Positions 1 to 6,233 are shown, counted from the first letter of the stretch. The stretch is DNA of 6,531 bases from Clostridia bacterium (GCA_017536285.1 JAFXHP010000123.1:1-6531); one strand, 5' to 3'. Numbers and translations are program-made. The notes: a model not told the origin generated them from the sequence alone.

Positions 1-38
1 CTTGCAACGATTTCACTTATCATTTTTTCGTTATCCAT
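1..38 (-). CDS. 5' end of an unidentified BMC cargo-like gene (truncated by window edge)
   Basis: An ATG at 38-36 opens a frame reading MDNEKMISEIVA, which runs off the window with no stop. The 12 residues have the i, i+3/4 hydrophobic spacing (M6, I7, I10, V11) and charged flanks of a BMC encapsulation peptide. They resemble the starts of the PduO-like protein and of the short dehydrogenase form in this window. AAAGG lies about 14 bases upstream, a rather long spacing for a ribosome site. Position in the operon and the helix make a luminal enzyme such as the CoA-acylating aldehyde dehydrogenase (PduP) or PduL plausible, but 12 codons cannot identify it. A nearby ATG at 45-43 is out of frame and meets a stop after four codons. 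Confidence 0.55.
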   Translation of the reverse strand, partial: MDNEKMISEIVA

Positions 39-59
39 AATTCATCCGGCCTTTCTTTG

Positions 60-278
60 TTAAGGCGAGGGGAGTTGAAGCCACAAGCCTTAAACTTATT
101 AAATTTTTGTTCTTGAAATTTTCCTGCGTTTAAGGTCGAAGAGCTTAAAAACTATAAATTTTGATAGAAGACAAAGAAAATTCAAAAATAATACTGACGT
201 ATATTTGCAGAATTTTCTGCAGTATTATGCAAAATTTATGTTTTTAGGCCTTGTGGGGTTAGACTCCCCTCGCCTTAA
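60..278. repeat. 219-bp inverted-repeat element (MITE-like or long-hairpin) between pduT and the next gene
   Basis: The two ends are perfect inverted copies over 16 bases (60-75 and 263-278; core AAGGCGAGGGGAGT). Pairing continues imperfectly inward for about 49 bases (61-109 against 277-230), including CCACAAG and an AT-rich segment ending in AAATTTTG. A third related copy of that inner segment lies at 143-163. The centre holds a smaller palindrome: ATAATACTG at 188-196 pairs with 220-228, and TGCAGAA at 206-212 pairs with TTCTGCA at 215-221. The interior is AT-rich and shows no credible gene. Both ends carry TTAA, which could be a target duplication or simply the palindromic tip of the repeat. 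The right end overlaps the last codon and stop of pduT. A non-autonomous mobile element fits the long terminal inverted repeats; a structured RNA or processing/termination element is the alternative. Confidence 0.7.
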
Positions 279-823
279 AGAATTGATTTCCAAATATCTT
301 TTGTGGGACGGGCAATAACTGCGCTGTCAAGGTAAGTGCCTTCTTCTTTTATTGCCTGTTTTGCCTTTTCGATTGCCGCTTCGACTGCAGCAACTTCTCC
401 CGTTATGAACATATAGCTCTTGCCGCTCATACCCTTTGCAATTCTAAGCTCAATAAGCTTTACAATGGCTGTTTTTGCGGCAATATCTGCGGCAACTATG
501 ATAGATGACGCAGTAAATGTTTCAAGTATACCGAGGGCGGATACCTCGCCGGGATCGGACGATCCGTACATAGCGGGGAAGATGTCCTCGTGGGGATTTC
601 CAAGTATGAAGCTGTCAACAAGCTTTGCCGGAAAGTGTGTTTTTGCGGCATCCACCGCTGCTTTTACAGCACTCAGCGCACCGCTTACTATTACAATATA
701 CTTGCCGGGGCAGACCGTCATAGCCGTGATGATTTCAACTTCCGCGGTTTTTGACATAATGTCTGCTGCCTGTACGCCGGTGGTTACATTAAAGTACTCC
801 ACCATTCCGATTGCTTTTGGCAT
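275..823 (-). CDS. pduT: PduT-type tandem-domain BMC-T shell protein with a pore Fe-S cysteine
   Basis: The 182-residue product has two BMC domains, about residues 3-88 and 94-180, so three copies make a pseudohexameric facet tile. The first domain carries CPGK at 38-41. Cys38 matches the cysteine that holds a [4Fe-4S] cluster at the trimer axis in Salmonella PduT, and the length is the same as in that family (about 184). The second domain has the family's VSALGILET start and ends in a degenerate IARPTKDIW for the usual IPRPH. The start at 823 has AAAGGAAG six bases upstream and lies 13 bases after the pduS stop. Co-location with pduS supports electron transfer from the lumen through this tile. 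The stop codon TAA falls inside the TTAA at the edge of the adjoining inverted-repeat element, so the last residues may have been set by that element. Confidence 0.95.
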   Translation of the reverse strand: MPKAIGMVEYFNVTTGVQAADIMSKTAEVEIITAMTVCPGKYIVIVSGALSAVKAAVDAAKTHFPAKLVDSFILGNPHEDIFPAMYGSSDPGEVSALGILETFTASSIIVAADIAAKTAIVKLIELRIAKGMSGKSYMFITGEVAAVEAAIEKAKQAIKEEGTYLDSAVIARPTKDIWKSIL

Positions 824-836
824 AATGTGCTTCCTT

Positions 837-2165
837 TCAGTTTATTTTTACGGTAACGCTCTTCTCTGTCACATCTGTTACAGTTCCGTTTACGGAAGAG
901 TGGATGGGAAGGGAAAGTGCATTTTCGGCTGCAGCGGCAATTACGTCGCCGACCTTAACCGTATCGCCCTTCTTAACGGCAACTAATGGGGGTGCACCGA
1001 TACTCTGGGCTAAAGATATTTTTACTTTTGCTGTCTTGATTTCAGTCTCGTCAAGGGGTGCGTCATGATCGTATTTTACGATGTCAAGACGGCTTATAAG
1101 ACGTGACATGGGTACAAGTCTTCCGTCTCTTTCTTCCTTCGCATCAATGGGTGCGGGAATAGGATCGGGTTTAAGTCCGTTTTTACGGAGCTTGGATTTA
1201 TATATTCCGATAAGTGCGGCGGGGCTTAAGCCCTGAGGGCAGGAATACATCTCACAAAGACCGCAGCCTGAACAGTAAAGGGTGTTAACCAGTGCGGGAA
1301 CATCCGTATTACCGCTTGAAATGCAGCGCATAAAAGCTGCAGGGTCTATCGGGTGATTGAGTAAGTTTCTTGAGCAAAGGTCGGTGCAGGTTCTGCACTG
1401 ACAGCAAGTGCCCATAGCCCTTGTTACACTTATGGTAACTTTCTGAGTCCTTGTGCCTACGATATGATGATTTTTCGGAAGTACGATGATGGCATTGCTT
1501 GTTTTTGTAACAGTGCCGGATTCATCTGTCAGTCTTCCTGTCATAGGTCCTCCGTGAATAATTGCAGTATCTTCTGTGGTCTTACCACCGCAAAGTGCAA
1601 TCAAATCAGAAAAGGACGTACCGATAGGCGCTAAAACCGTTTTGGGATTTTTTACTTCGCCCGTAACGGTTATATATTTATGGGTTACGCTTTTTCCTTC
1701 AAAAACCGCACGGTAAATATTAAGGGCGGTTTCTACATTTATTACGGCAGCACCCACATCAAGGGGAAGGCCGCCGGCAGGAACGACTCTTTTAATGGTG
1801 TCGTAAACGAGTATTACCTCGTCTCCTGCGGGATAAATTTCTTTCAGCAGATGAAGTCTGCCTTTTTCGTGGTCGGGAAGTACACGGTTAACAGCATCAA
1901 CGGCGTTTTTGTATGCCCCCTTAACCGCCACGATAAATTCTTTGGCACCAAGCACCTCGCAAACCAGTGAGAGTGCCTTCATTATTTCTTCTGCGTATGT
2001 AGCAATAATCTGTCTGTGAACGCGAAGCAGAGGCTCGCATTCGGCGCAGTTCAAAATAACGTATTCTGCCTTTTCGCTCATTTTAGCGTAAGTGGGGAAA
2101 CCGGCACCGCCGGCACCGGCTACACCGCTATCCTTGAGTATTTCTTTTAATTTTGTAATATCCAT
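837..2165 (-). CDS. pduS: PduS / RnfC-like flavin and Fe-S electron-transfer protein
   Basis: The 442-residue product matches the PduS/RnfC family in size (Salmonella PduS is about 450). Residues 16-24 hold the glycine-rich GAGGAGFP loop of the FMN/NADH-binding (complex I 51-kDa-like) domain, followed by the family's LNCAECEP at 38-45. A SLBB-type domain spans about 163-215. Two [4Fe-4S] motifs follow: C254-x2-C257-x2-C260-x3-C264 and C298-x2-C301-x2-C304-x4-C309-P. The C-terminus (about 383-442) is the RnfC barrel-sandwich domain. In the Pdu system PduS is a flavoprotein that oxidises or reduces cofactors in the lumen and partners with PduT; that role is inferred here from adjacency. The gene starts three bases after the eutN stop, with GGAG inside the end of eutN, so the two are probably translationally coupled. 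Confidence 0.95.
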   Translation of the reverse strand: MDITKLKEILKDSGVAGAGGAGFPTYAKMSEKAEYVILNCAECEPLLRVHRQIIATYAEEIMKALSLVCEVLGAKEFIVAVKGAYKNAVDAVNRVLPDHEKGRLHLLKEIYPAGDEVILVYDTIKRVVPAGGLPLDVGAAVINVETALNIYRAVFEGKSVTHKYITVTGEVKNPKTVLAPIGTSFSDLIALCGGKTTEDTAIIHGGPMTGRLTDESGTVTKTSNAIIVLPKNHHIVGTRTQKVTISVTRAMGTCCQCRTCTDLCSRNLLNHPIDPAAFMRCISSGNTDVPALVNTLYCSGCGLCEMYSCPQGLSPAALIGIYKSKLRKNGLKPDPIPAPIDAKEERDGRLVPMSRLISRLDIVKYDHDAPLDETEIKTAKVKISLAQSIGAPPLVAVKKGDTVKVGDVIAAAAENALSLPIHSSVNGTVTDVTEKSVTVKIN

Positions 2166-2168
2166 TAA

Positions 2169-2438
2169 TTAAAACTCCAATTCTGTGCCGGAGTCCACGA
2201 TGCCGACAATTGCCGCATCAATGGGACTTGATTCCTTTCCGCAGCCGATTCTTGCTGCGCTACCTGTTGCAATTAAAACTGTTTCGCCGATACCGCAACC
2301 TACGTTATCGACTGCAACAAAGCGTTCGGATGGTTGAGCCTTGCCTAAGGCAGGCTCAACCACCATAAATTTGCTTCCGACCAGATTGTCATTTTTTCTT
2401 GTGGATACGATGCTTCCGACTACTTTTGCAATAATCAT
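2169..2438 (-). CDS. eutN: EutN/CcmL-family pentameric BMC vertex protein
   Basis: The 89-residue product is a complete BMC-P protein. It opens with MIIAKVVGSIVSTRK, typical of the family, carries KFMVVEP at about 23-29, AVDNVGCGIGETVLIATGS near 42-60, and ends with the conserved PIDAAIVGIVD segment near 72-82. Pentamers of such proteins cap the vertices of the shell and close it. AAAGGA lies about 11 bases before the start. The gene sits between the long BMC-H and pduS, and the three-base gap to pduS points to one transcript. Pdu operons call the equivalent gene pduN. Nothing in it looks truncated or odd. Confidence 0.95.
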   Translation of the reverse strand: MIIAKVVGSIVSTRKNDNLVGSKFMVVEPALGKAQPSERFVAVDNVGCGIGETVLIATGSAARIGCGKESSPIDAAIVGIVDSGTELEF

Positions 2439-2480
2439 AATAGAGCATCCTTTCTTGGAAAAAATGATTTTTTGAAAAAA

Positions 2481-2918
2481 TTACTTAAGTACGGGAATAA
2501 TCTTTTCAACGTCTGAGTGAGGTCTGGGAATAACGTGAGTAGCGATGATTTCACCAAGCTTGGAAGCATTGGTCTGACCTGCTTCTACAGCAGACTTAAC
2601 AGCGCCTACGTCACCTCTAACCATAACGCTTACAAGACCGGAACCGATCTTCTCTGTGCCAACTAACTGAACGTTAGCAGCCTTGAGCATTGCGTCAGCA
2701 GCTTCGATTGCTGCAACTAAACCTCTTGTTTCGATGATACCTAAAGCTTCGAGTGACATTTTCTTTTCCTCCTTAACTTTAATTACTTCTTTTTTTACCG
2801 GAGCTTCTGCTACGGCTTTTATTTCGGCCTCAGCCTTTGGGGGCTCGGCCTTAGCTGCTGCGGGAGAAGCAGCCTTGGGAGCCGCCTTCTTCGGAGCAGT
2901 TTTCTTTTCTTCAGCCAT
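2481..2918 (-). CDS. BMC-H shell protein with a Lys/Ala/Pro/Glu-rich N-terminal tail
   Basis: The 145-residue product joins two parts. Residues 1-53 are low complexity (K, A, P, E), with [12 protein letters not shown] runs then [10 protein letters not shown], probably disordered and reminiscent of histone H1-like tails. Residues 54-145 form a complete BMC-H domain, starting [14 protein letters not shown], with the PduA-like pore segment KIGSGL and [11 protein letters not shown] at the end. The domain is about 80% identical to the shell protein encoded just upstream. The start at 2918 has a modest site (AAAGGCGG, about nine bases upstream). A much stronger site lies inside the gene before Met54 (position 2759) and could yield a tail-less 92-residue hexamer tile. 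Tailed and tail-less subunits might co-assemble. PduB and PduB' of the Pdu operon are a known dual-start precedent in a different shell protein, where the PduB extension links shell to cargo. Confidence 0.9.
   Translation of the reverse strand: MAEEKKTAPKKAAPKAASPAAAKAEPPKAEAEIKAVAEAPVKKEVIKVKEEKKMSLEALGIIETRGLVAAIEAADAMLKAANVQLVGTEKIGSGLVSVMVRGDVGAVKSAVEAGQTNASKLGEIIATHVIPRPHSDVEKIIPVLK
2757..2774 (-). promoter_or_regulatory. Strong internal ribosome binding site and start within the tailed BMC-H gene
   Basis: On the minus strand AAGGAGG (2774-2768) stands eight bases before an in-frame ATG (2759-2757), exactly where the conserved BMC-H domain begins (MSLEALG). This is a perfect Shine-Dalgarno at ideal spacing and is better than the site serving the upstream start at 2918. 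The bases also code for Lys-Val-Lys-Glu-Glu-Lys-Lys in the long form, so a chance occurrence in Lys/Glu-rich coding sequence is possible. It predicts a 92-residue product in addition to the 145-residue one. Confidence 0.7.
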
Positions 2919-2951
2919 GTTATTTACCGCCTTTCGTTAAAAGGTAATAAA

Positions 2952-3227
2952 TCAGAACTTGGGAAGGATCTTTTCAACGTCTTCGTGGGGTCTGGGAATT
3001 ACGTGTACAGCGATGAGCTCACCAAGTCTGGATGCAGCAGCGCTTCCAGCTTCTGTAGCAGCCTTAACAGCACCTACATCGCCTCTGACCATAACGCTTA
3101 CAAGACCGGAACCGATCTTTTCTGTGCCGATAAGTACTACTTCGGCAGCCTTAACCATTGCATCTGCTGCTTCAACAGCTGCGGTTAAACCTCTTGTTTC
3201 AATCATACCTAATGCTTCTTTTGCCAT
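2952..3227 (-). CDS. pduA: Canonical BMC-H hexameric shell protein (PduA/PduJ-like)
   Basis: The 91-residue product is a single full-length BMC domain. It starts [14 protein letters not shown], has the pore loop KIGSGL (about 38-43), the [13 protein letters not shown] helix region, and ends [17 protein letters not shown]. In PduA the same GSGL pore with its small serine admits polar substrates such as 1,2-propanediol; a similar selectivity is inferred here. AGGAGG stands eight bases before the start, the best ribosome site in the operon, which fits a major structural protein. It lies 38 bases after the dehydrogenase gene and 33 bases before the tailed BMC-H gene, with which it shares about 80% of residues and a 32-base identical DNA segment. 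The two look like a tandem duplication. Confidence 0.96.
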   Translation of the reverse strand: MAKEALGMIETRGLTAAVEAADAMVKAAEVVLIGTEKIGSGLVSVMVRGDVGAVKAATEAGSAAASRLGELIAVHVIPRPHEDVEKILPKF

Positions 3228-3265
3228 TTTGATATCCTCCTAAAAATTAAATTCTTTTTTATTTA

Positions 3266-4837
3266 TTATTCATTAATGATTGCGATTTTAAGTCCGCTCA
3301 TTGCAAGATTTGTCTTGTGAGCTTCGTTGATTTCGGAAAGGGGGAACTTATGTGTGATAAGCTTTCCAATCGGAAGACCGATTCCCTTAGCTCTCTTTAA
3401 GAAATCAAAGGTTGTTGCGTAGTCACGAAGTGTGTATACCCAAGAACCAACTGTTGTGATTTCCTTTGAGCAAATATCGAAATGGGGGTTGATTGTTGCG
3501 TCTCCGCCGTTGATGAAGAAGCCGAGCTCGCAAAGACCGCCGCCGTTTCTTATGAACTTATAGATGTTTGCGTGAGCGATGGGGGAGCCTGTGCACTGGA
3601 ATGCAAAGTCAGCAAGATAGCCGCCGAATGCATTTTCAACACCCTTTGCAAGTTCTTCAACACCCTTGTGGTTTTTGAAGTTAACTGTGCCGGTTGCACC
3701 CATTTCCTTGGCAAAGTCAAGTCTCTTGTCCTCACCGTCAACTGCAACGATGTTTTCGATACCCATTGTACGAAGTATTGCGATACAGATGAGTCCGATG
3801 GGGCCGCAGCCCTGAACAACAACTCTTGAGTTGAAGCGAAGGATTCCTGTTGTCTTAGCACGCTCAACTGCGTGGATTAAAACTGCACAGGGTTCGATTA
3901 AGATTCTTGAATCTAAGTCAAGGTCGCTTACGTTAAATACGGTAGAACCGCCTCTTACTACTATGTAATCAGCAAACCATCCGTTTAAGTGAATGTCGTC
4001 GTCGGGAAGAAGTCCGTAAACGTCTGCACCGCCTACATTCTGCTTATTTAAGTCAAACATTGTGATGTCGGGGTTGTCTTTGAAAATCATACAGGTTACA
4101 ACCTTGTCGCCTACTGCGAGGGGCTTTCCTGCACTGTCTTTCTTGACATTTTTACCCATCTTTACGATCTCACCTGTTCCCTCGTGACCGAGTACAACGG
4201 GGATAAGACCGAAGGGGTCTCTCTTGAATTCATGAGCATCTGTTCCGCAGACACCGCAGCCTTCTACTTTAACAAGGATGTCGTCATCGCCGAGCTCGGG
4301 GATGGGGAATTCCTTGATTTCGTAGTTTTCAAGCTTTGTGAGCATTGCTGCGCGGCTTGTTTTCGGAATGGGGCCTGCTGCCTTAGGAGCACTTGATGCG
4401 GGTGCAGCTGACTGATTCATTTCGGAAAGAACCTGCTGAACAATAGCCTGAATCTTGTCCTGGTTAATATCCATAGCTATTCTCCTCTCAGATTTATTTT
4501 GTTTTATTATGTCGCCTTCAATGACGCCGATTGCGGGGAAGGGAAGTTCCTTCTCTAAAAGACTGTCTCCATTAAAGGAATCGTAGATGATGAATTTGGG
4601 TGTTGCGTTTGTAATTGCGTGGCAGGCAAAGAGTACTGCACTTATGCTTTTTGTATTCTTTGAAACACGGAAAATTGTTTCTGCCTGCACCCTTGATGCC
4701 GGATAACCGCCGTTTTCAATAAGGTGGTAGATAAACTCGCCTTTTTTATCGGAAGGAACGGTTACTTTTGCGTTGCCTTTAACCGTTTCAGCCAGCTTTT
4801 CGGCATTTTTCGCAAAGTCATCTGTTATGCTTTGCAT
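3266..4837 (-). CDS. Zinc-binding medium-chain alcohol dehydrogenase, in frame with a 121-residue upstream domain
   Basis: The open frame is 523 residues. Residues 122-523 are a BMC-type alcohol dehydrogenase: an amphipathic encapsulation helix (122-141, starting MDINQDKIQ), an Ala/Pro/Ser linker (about 142-160), the GroES-like domain with GCGVCGTD (catalytic zinc Cys197) and GHE (218-219), E315 in IEPCAVLIHAV, then a Rossmann fold with GCGPIGL (343-349). D367 at the end of the second strand favours NAD(H). The usual four-cysteine structural zinc loop is absent. It likely reduces propionaldehyde or lactaldehyde in the lumen. Residues 1-121 match no family I recognise. The start at 4837 has AAGGAAGG five bases upstream, but a stronger site precedes Met122 (4474), giving a 402-residue enzyme. 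Either the gene makes two forms, or two genes share a frame because a stop between them was lost. Confidence 0.85.
   Translation of the reverse strand: MQSITDDFAKNAEKLAETVKGNAKVTVPSDKKGEFIYHLIENGGYPASRVQAETIFRVSKNTKSISAVLFACHAITNATPKFIIYDSFNGDSLLEKELPFPAIGVIEGDIIKQNKSERRIAMDINQDKIQAIVQQVLSEMNQSAAPASSAPKAAGPIPKTSRAAMLTKLENYEIKEFPIPELGDDDILVKVEGCGVCGTDAHEFKRDPFGLIPVVLGHEGTGEIVKMGKNVKKDSAGKPLAVGDKVVTCMIFKDNPDITMFDLNKQNVGGADVYGLLPDDDIHLNGWFADYIVVRGGSTVFNVSDLDLDSRILIEPCAVLIHAVERAKTTGILRFNSRVVVQGCGPIGLICIAILRTMGIENIVAVDGEDKRLDFAKEMGATGTVNFKNHKGVEELAKGVENAFGGYLADFAFQCTGSPIAHANIYKFIRNGGGLCELGFFINGGDATINPHFDICSKEITTVGSWVYTLRDYATTFDFLKRAKGIGLPIGKLITHKFPLSEINEAHKTNLAMSGLKIAIINE
4472..4488 (-). promoter_or_regulatory. 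Internal ribosome binding site and start of the short (402-residue) dehydrogenase
   Basis: The minus strand reads AGAGGAGA then ATAGCT before ATG (4474-4472), giving AGGAG seven bases ahead of an in-frame start. The peptide beginning there is a typical N-terminal encapsulation helix, which makes this the more believable start of the dehydrogenase. The preceding bases (about 4486-4512) are AT-rich with stops in both other frames, like an intergenic gap that happens to be open in one frame. Confidence 0.8.
4475..4837 (-). other. Upstream domain of unknown function joined in frame to the dehydrogenase
   Basis: These 121 codons begin MQSITDDFAKNAEKL behind a good ribosome site (AAGGAAGG) 18 bases after the preceding stop. 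They read as genuine coding sequence up to about residue 111 (VIEGDII), with a mixed alpha/beta pattern: a helix at 6-20, strands near KVTVPS (24-29), SAVLFACHA (66-74) and KFIIYD (81-86). No catalytic motif, membrane segment or signal peptide is seen. The tail after residue 111 (KQNKSERRIA) looks like translated spacer. Changing the CAA at residue 113 to TAA would end the protein there, so it may derive from a separate small gene of about 112 residues. The family is not recognised and no function is proposed. Confidence 0.6.
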
Positions 4838-4855
4838 TGTAACCTTCCTTTCTTC

Positions 4856-5365
4856 TCAGACGAGATTATTTTTGAAATAATCAGCACCGTAGGCTGAAAG
4901 GTAGGTATCCAGTTCCTCTGTTCCGCCGGAAACGCCCAGGCCTCCGACAACAGCATCGCCGATCTTTAAAGGATCGCCGCCGCCGAACACCACGATACGG
5001 CAGTCATTTGTAAACTGTATTCCGTATAATGGCTGGTTTGGCTGAGCCATACTCTTCAAGGCGCTTGTGGGCATCTTAAGTGCTACAGAGGTATATGCCT
5101 TCTGCAAAGCAACATCATAGCTTGCAATGAAGGAATCATCGGTTGCGTGAATCAAAATCGGGTTTGCACCGGAATTTGTAATGGCGATTACCGCCTTCAC
5201 ACCAACCTTTGCTGCTTCCTTTTCAACGGCTTCGGCTAAAAGCTTTGCAGTATTCAAGGTTATGTTATCTGTTTTGTAAGTAGAAGAACTACCTGTATTA
5301 AAGGAAGGCGATTTTATATTATCCTTTACGGCATCGACGATTTTTCTTAAATCTTTCTCGTCCAT
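4856..5365 (-). CDS. PduO-C / GlcG / HbpS-like (DUF336) protein with an encapsulation helix
   Basis: The 169-residue product has two parts. Residues 1-19 (starting MDEKDLRKIVDAV) form an amphipathic helix like BMC cargo signals, followed by a Ser/Thr/Gly-rich linker (20-32). Residues about 34-165 are a GlcG/HbpS-type domain, shown by AITNSGANPI, the ALQKAYTSVALKMPT helix, FGGGDPLKIGDAVVGGLGVSGGT (127-149) and the closing GTEELD. This domain is the C-terminal half of PduO, where it binds haem or corrinoid-like ligands. The adenosyltransferase half of PduO is absent, as expected where no coenzyme-B12 recycling is needed and in line with a glycyl-radical dehydratase. Its exact role in such BMCs is not established. 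The gene lies 25 bases after the aldolase and 18 before the dehydrogenase frame. Confidence 0.88.
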   Translation of the reverse strand: MDEKDLRKIVDAVKDNIKSPSFNTGSSSTYKTDNITLNTAKLLAEAVEKEAAKVGVKAVIAITNSGANPILIHATDDSFIASYDVALQKAYTSVALKMPTSALKSMAQPNQPLYGIQFTNDCRIVVFGGGDPLKIGDAVVGGLGVSGGTEELDTYLSAYGADYFKNNLV

Positions 5366-5390
5366 AAAACCATCCTTTATATAACGGAAA

Positions 5391-6200
5391 TTACTTTCCG
5401 AGGCTTTCCATTACTTTCTTTGTGATCTGAGCGATAAGCTCTGCATCGGAGCAAGAAGAAGAACATCCGCCTTCTTCAACGCCCTGGTGGCAGTTGTGGC
5501 AGCTCTGAACGCCTGCTTTTGCATTTAAGCAGATGTCAGCGGGGTGCTTACCTGTCATACCGAATGCACGGCGAACTTCGTAAAGTCTCTTAACCTGTTC
5601 TTTGGAAAGCTCCTTGGGACCGCCGAGCTGCTTTGACTGATAGAGAAGCTGAGCATAGAACTCAACGGATTCCATCTTGTGATAAGCAGAAAGAAGGCTG
5701 TCAGAGAAGGAAAGAGCACCGTGGTTTGCAAGGAGTACAGCGTCAAAGTGCTGAAGGTACTTTTCAACTGCATCGGGAATTTCCTCTGTAGAGGGTGTAC
5801 CGTAATCAGCAATCGGAACGCAGCCAAGTGCGATTACAGCTTCGGGCATGATGGGTGCTGTAAGCGGAACACCTGCGATTGCAAAGCTTGTTGCATAAAG
5901 GGGATGAGCGTGAACAACAGCTTTAACGTCAGGTCTCTGCTTATAAACTCTCATATGCATCTTGATTTCTGAGGAGGGACGAAAATTACCTGTTGCGGAA
6001 ATTACCTTACCGTCGCCGTCAACCTTACAGATATAGTCGGGTGTCATGAAGCCCTTGGAAACACCTGTGGGTGTGCAAAGGAATTCGTTTTCACCGATCT
6101 TAACAGAAATGTTACCGTCATTGGAAGCAACCATTCCCTTGTCATAGATTCTCTTACCGATGTCGCAAATTTGTTTTTTGATTTCGTATTCGTTTACCAT
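5391..6200 (-). CDS. fucA: Class II aldolase (L-fuculose/L-rhamnulose-phosphate type) with BMC-targeting C-terminus
   Basis: Residues 1 to about 219 match the zinc class II aldolase/adducin fold of L-fuculose-1-phosphate aldolase (E. coli FucA is 215 residues): SNDGNISVK near 26-34, TPTGVSKG at 43-50, catalytic Glu78 in SSEIK, zinc ligands His97 and His99 in VVHAHP, and His160 in LLANHGAL. The expected reaction is cleavage to dihydroxyacetone phosphate and lactaldehyde, feeding 1,2-propanediol formation. The extra 50 residues hold a Cys-rich linker (C234, C237, C246, C250, with CHNCH at 234-238) and a final amphipathic helix (SDAELIAQITKKVMESLGK), a likely encapsulation peptide. AAGGAG lies about nine bases before the start, and a strong promoter lies just upstream, so this is probably the first gene of a transcript. 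Substrate preference between fuculose and rhamnulose phosphate cannot be read from sequence alone. Confidence 0.93.
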   Translation of the reverse strand: MVNEYEIKKQICDIGKRIYDKGMVASNDGNISVKIGENEFLCTPTGVSKGFMTPDYICKVDGDGKVISATGNFRPSSEIKMHMRVYKQRPDVKAVVHAHPLYATSFAIAGVPLTAPIMPEAVIALGCVPIADYGTPSTEEIPDAVEKYLQHFDAVLLANHGALSFSDSLLSAYHKMESVEFYAQLLYQSKQLGGPKELSKEQVKRLYEVRRAFGMTGKHPADICLNAKAGVQSCHNCHQGVEEGGCSSSCSDAELIAQITKKVMESLGK

Positions 6201-6233
6201 AAATCATTTCTCCTTCTTCTTAAAGAATATTCG

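Noticed and set aside
39..274. CRISPR array or small RNA gene in the repeat-rich gap
   Set aside because: The repeats are inverted, not regularly spaced direct copies, and no known RNA family or promoter could be recognised.
420..986. 188-codon plus-strand open frame across pduT and pduS
   Set aside because: It lies opposite two well-supported minus-strand genes, crosses their junction, and its product matches no family; it is an antisense shadow.
2683..3243. Plus-strand Ser/Ala-rich frames opposite the two BMC-H genes
   Set aside because: Repetitive composition mirrors the alanine-rich shell proteins; no independent support.
3482..3867. Open frames on both strands inside the dehydrogenase gene
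   Set aside because: They overlap the conserved Rossmann domain in other frames and lack a convincing ribosome site or family features.
5487..5501. CHNCH in the aldolase as a cytochrome c haem site
   Set aside because: The protein has no signal peptide and acts in the cytoplasm or BMC lumen, where c-type haem attachment does not normally occur; kept only as a possible metal or redox site.
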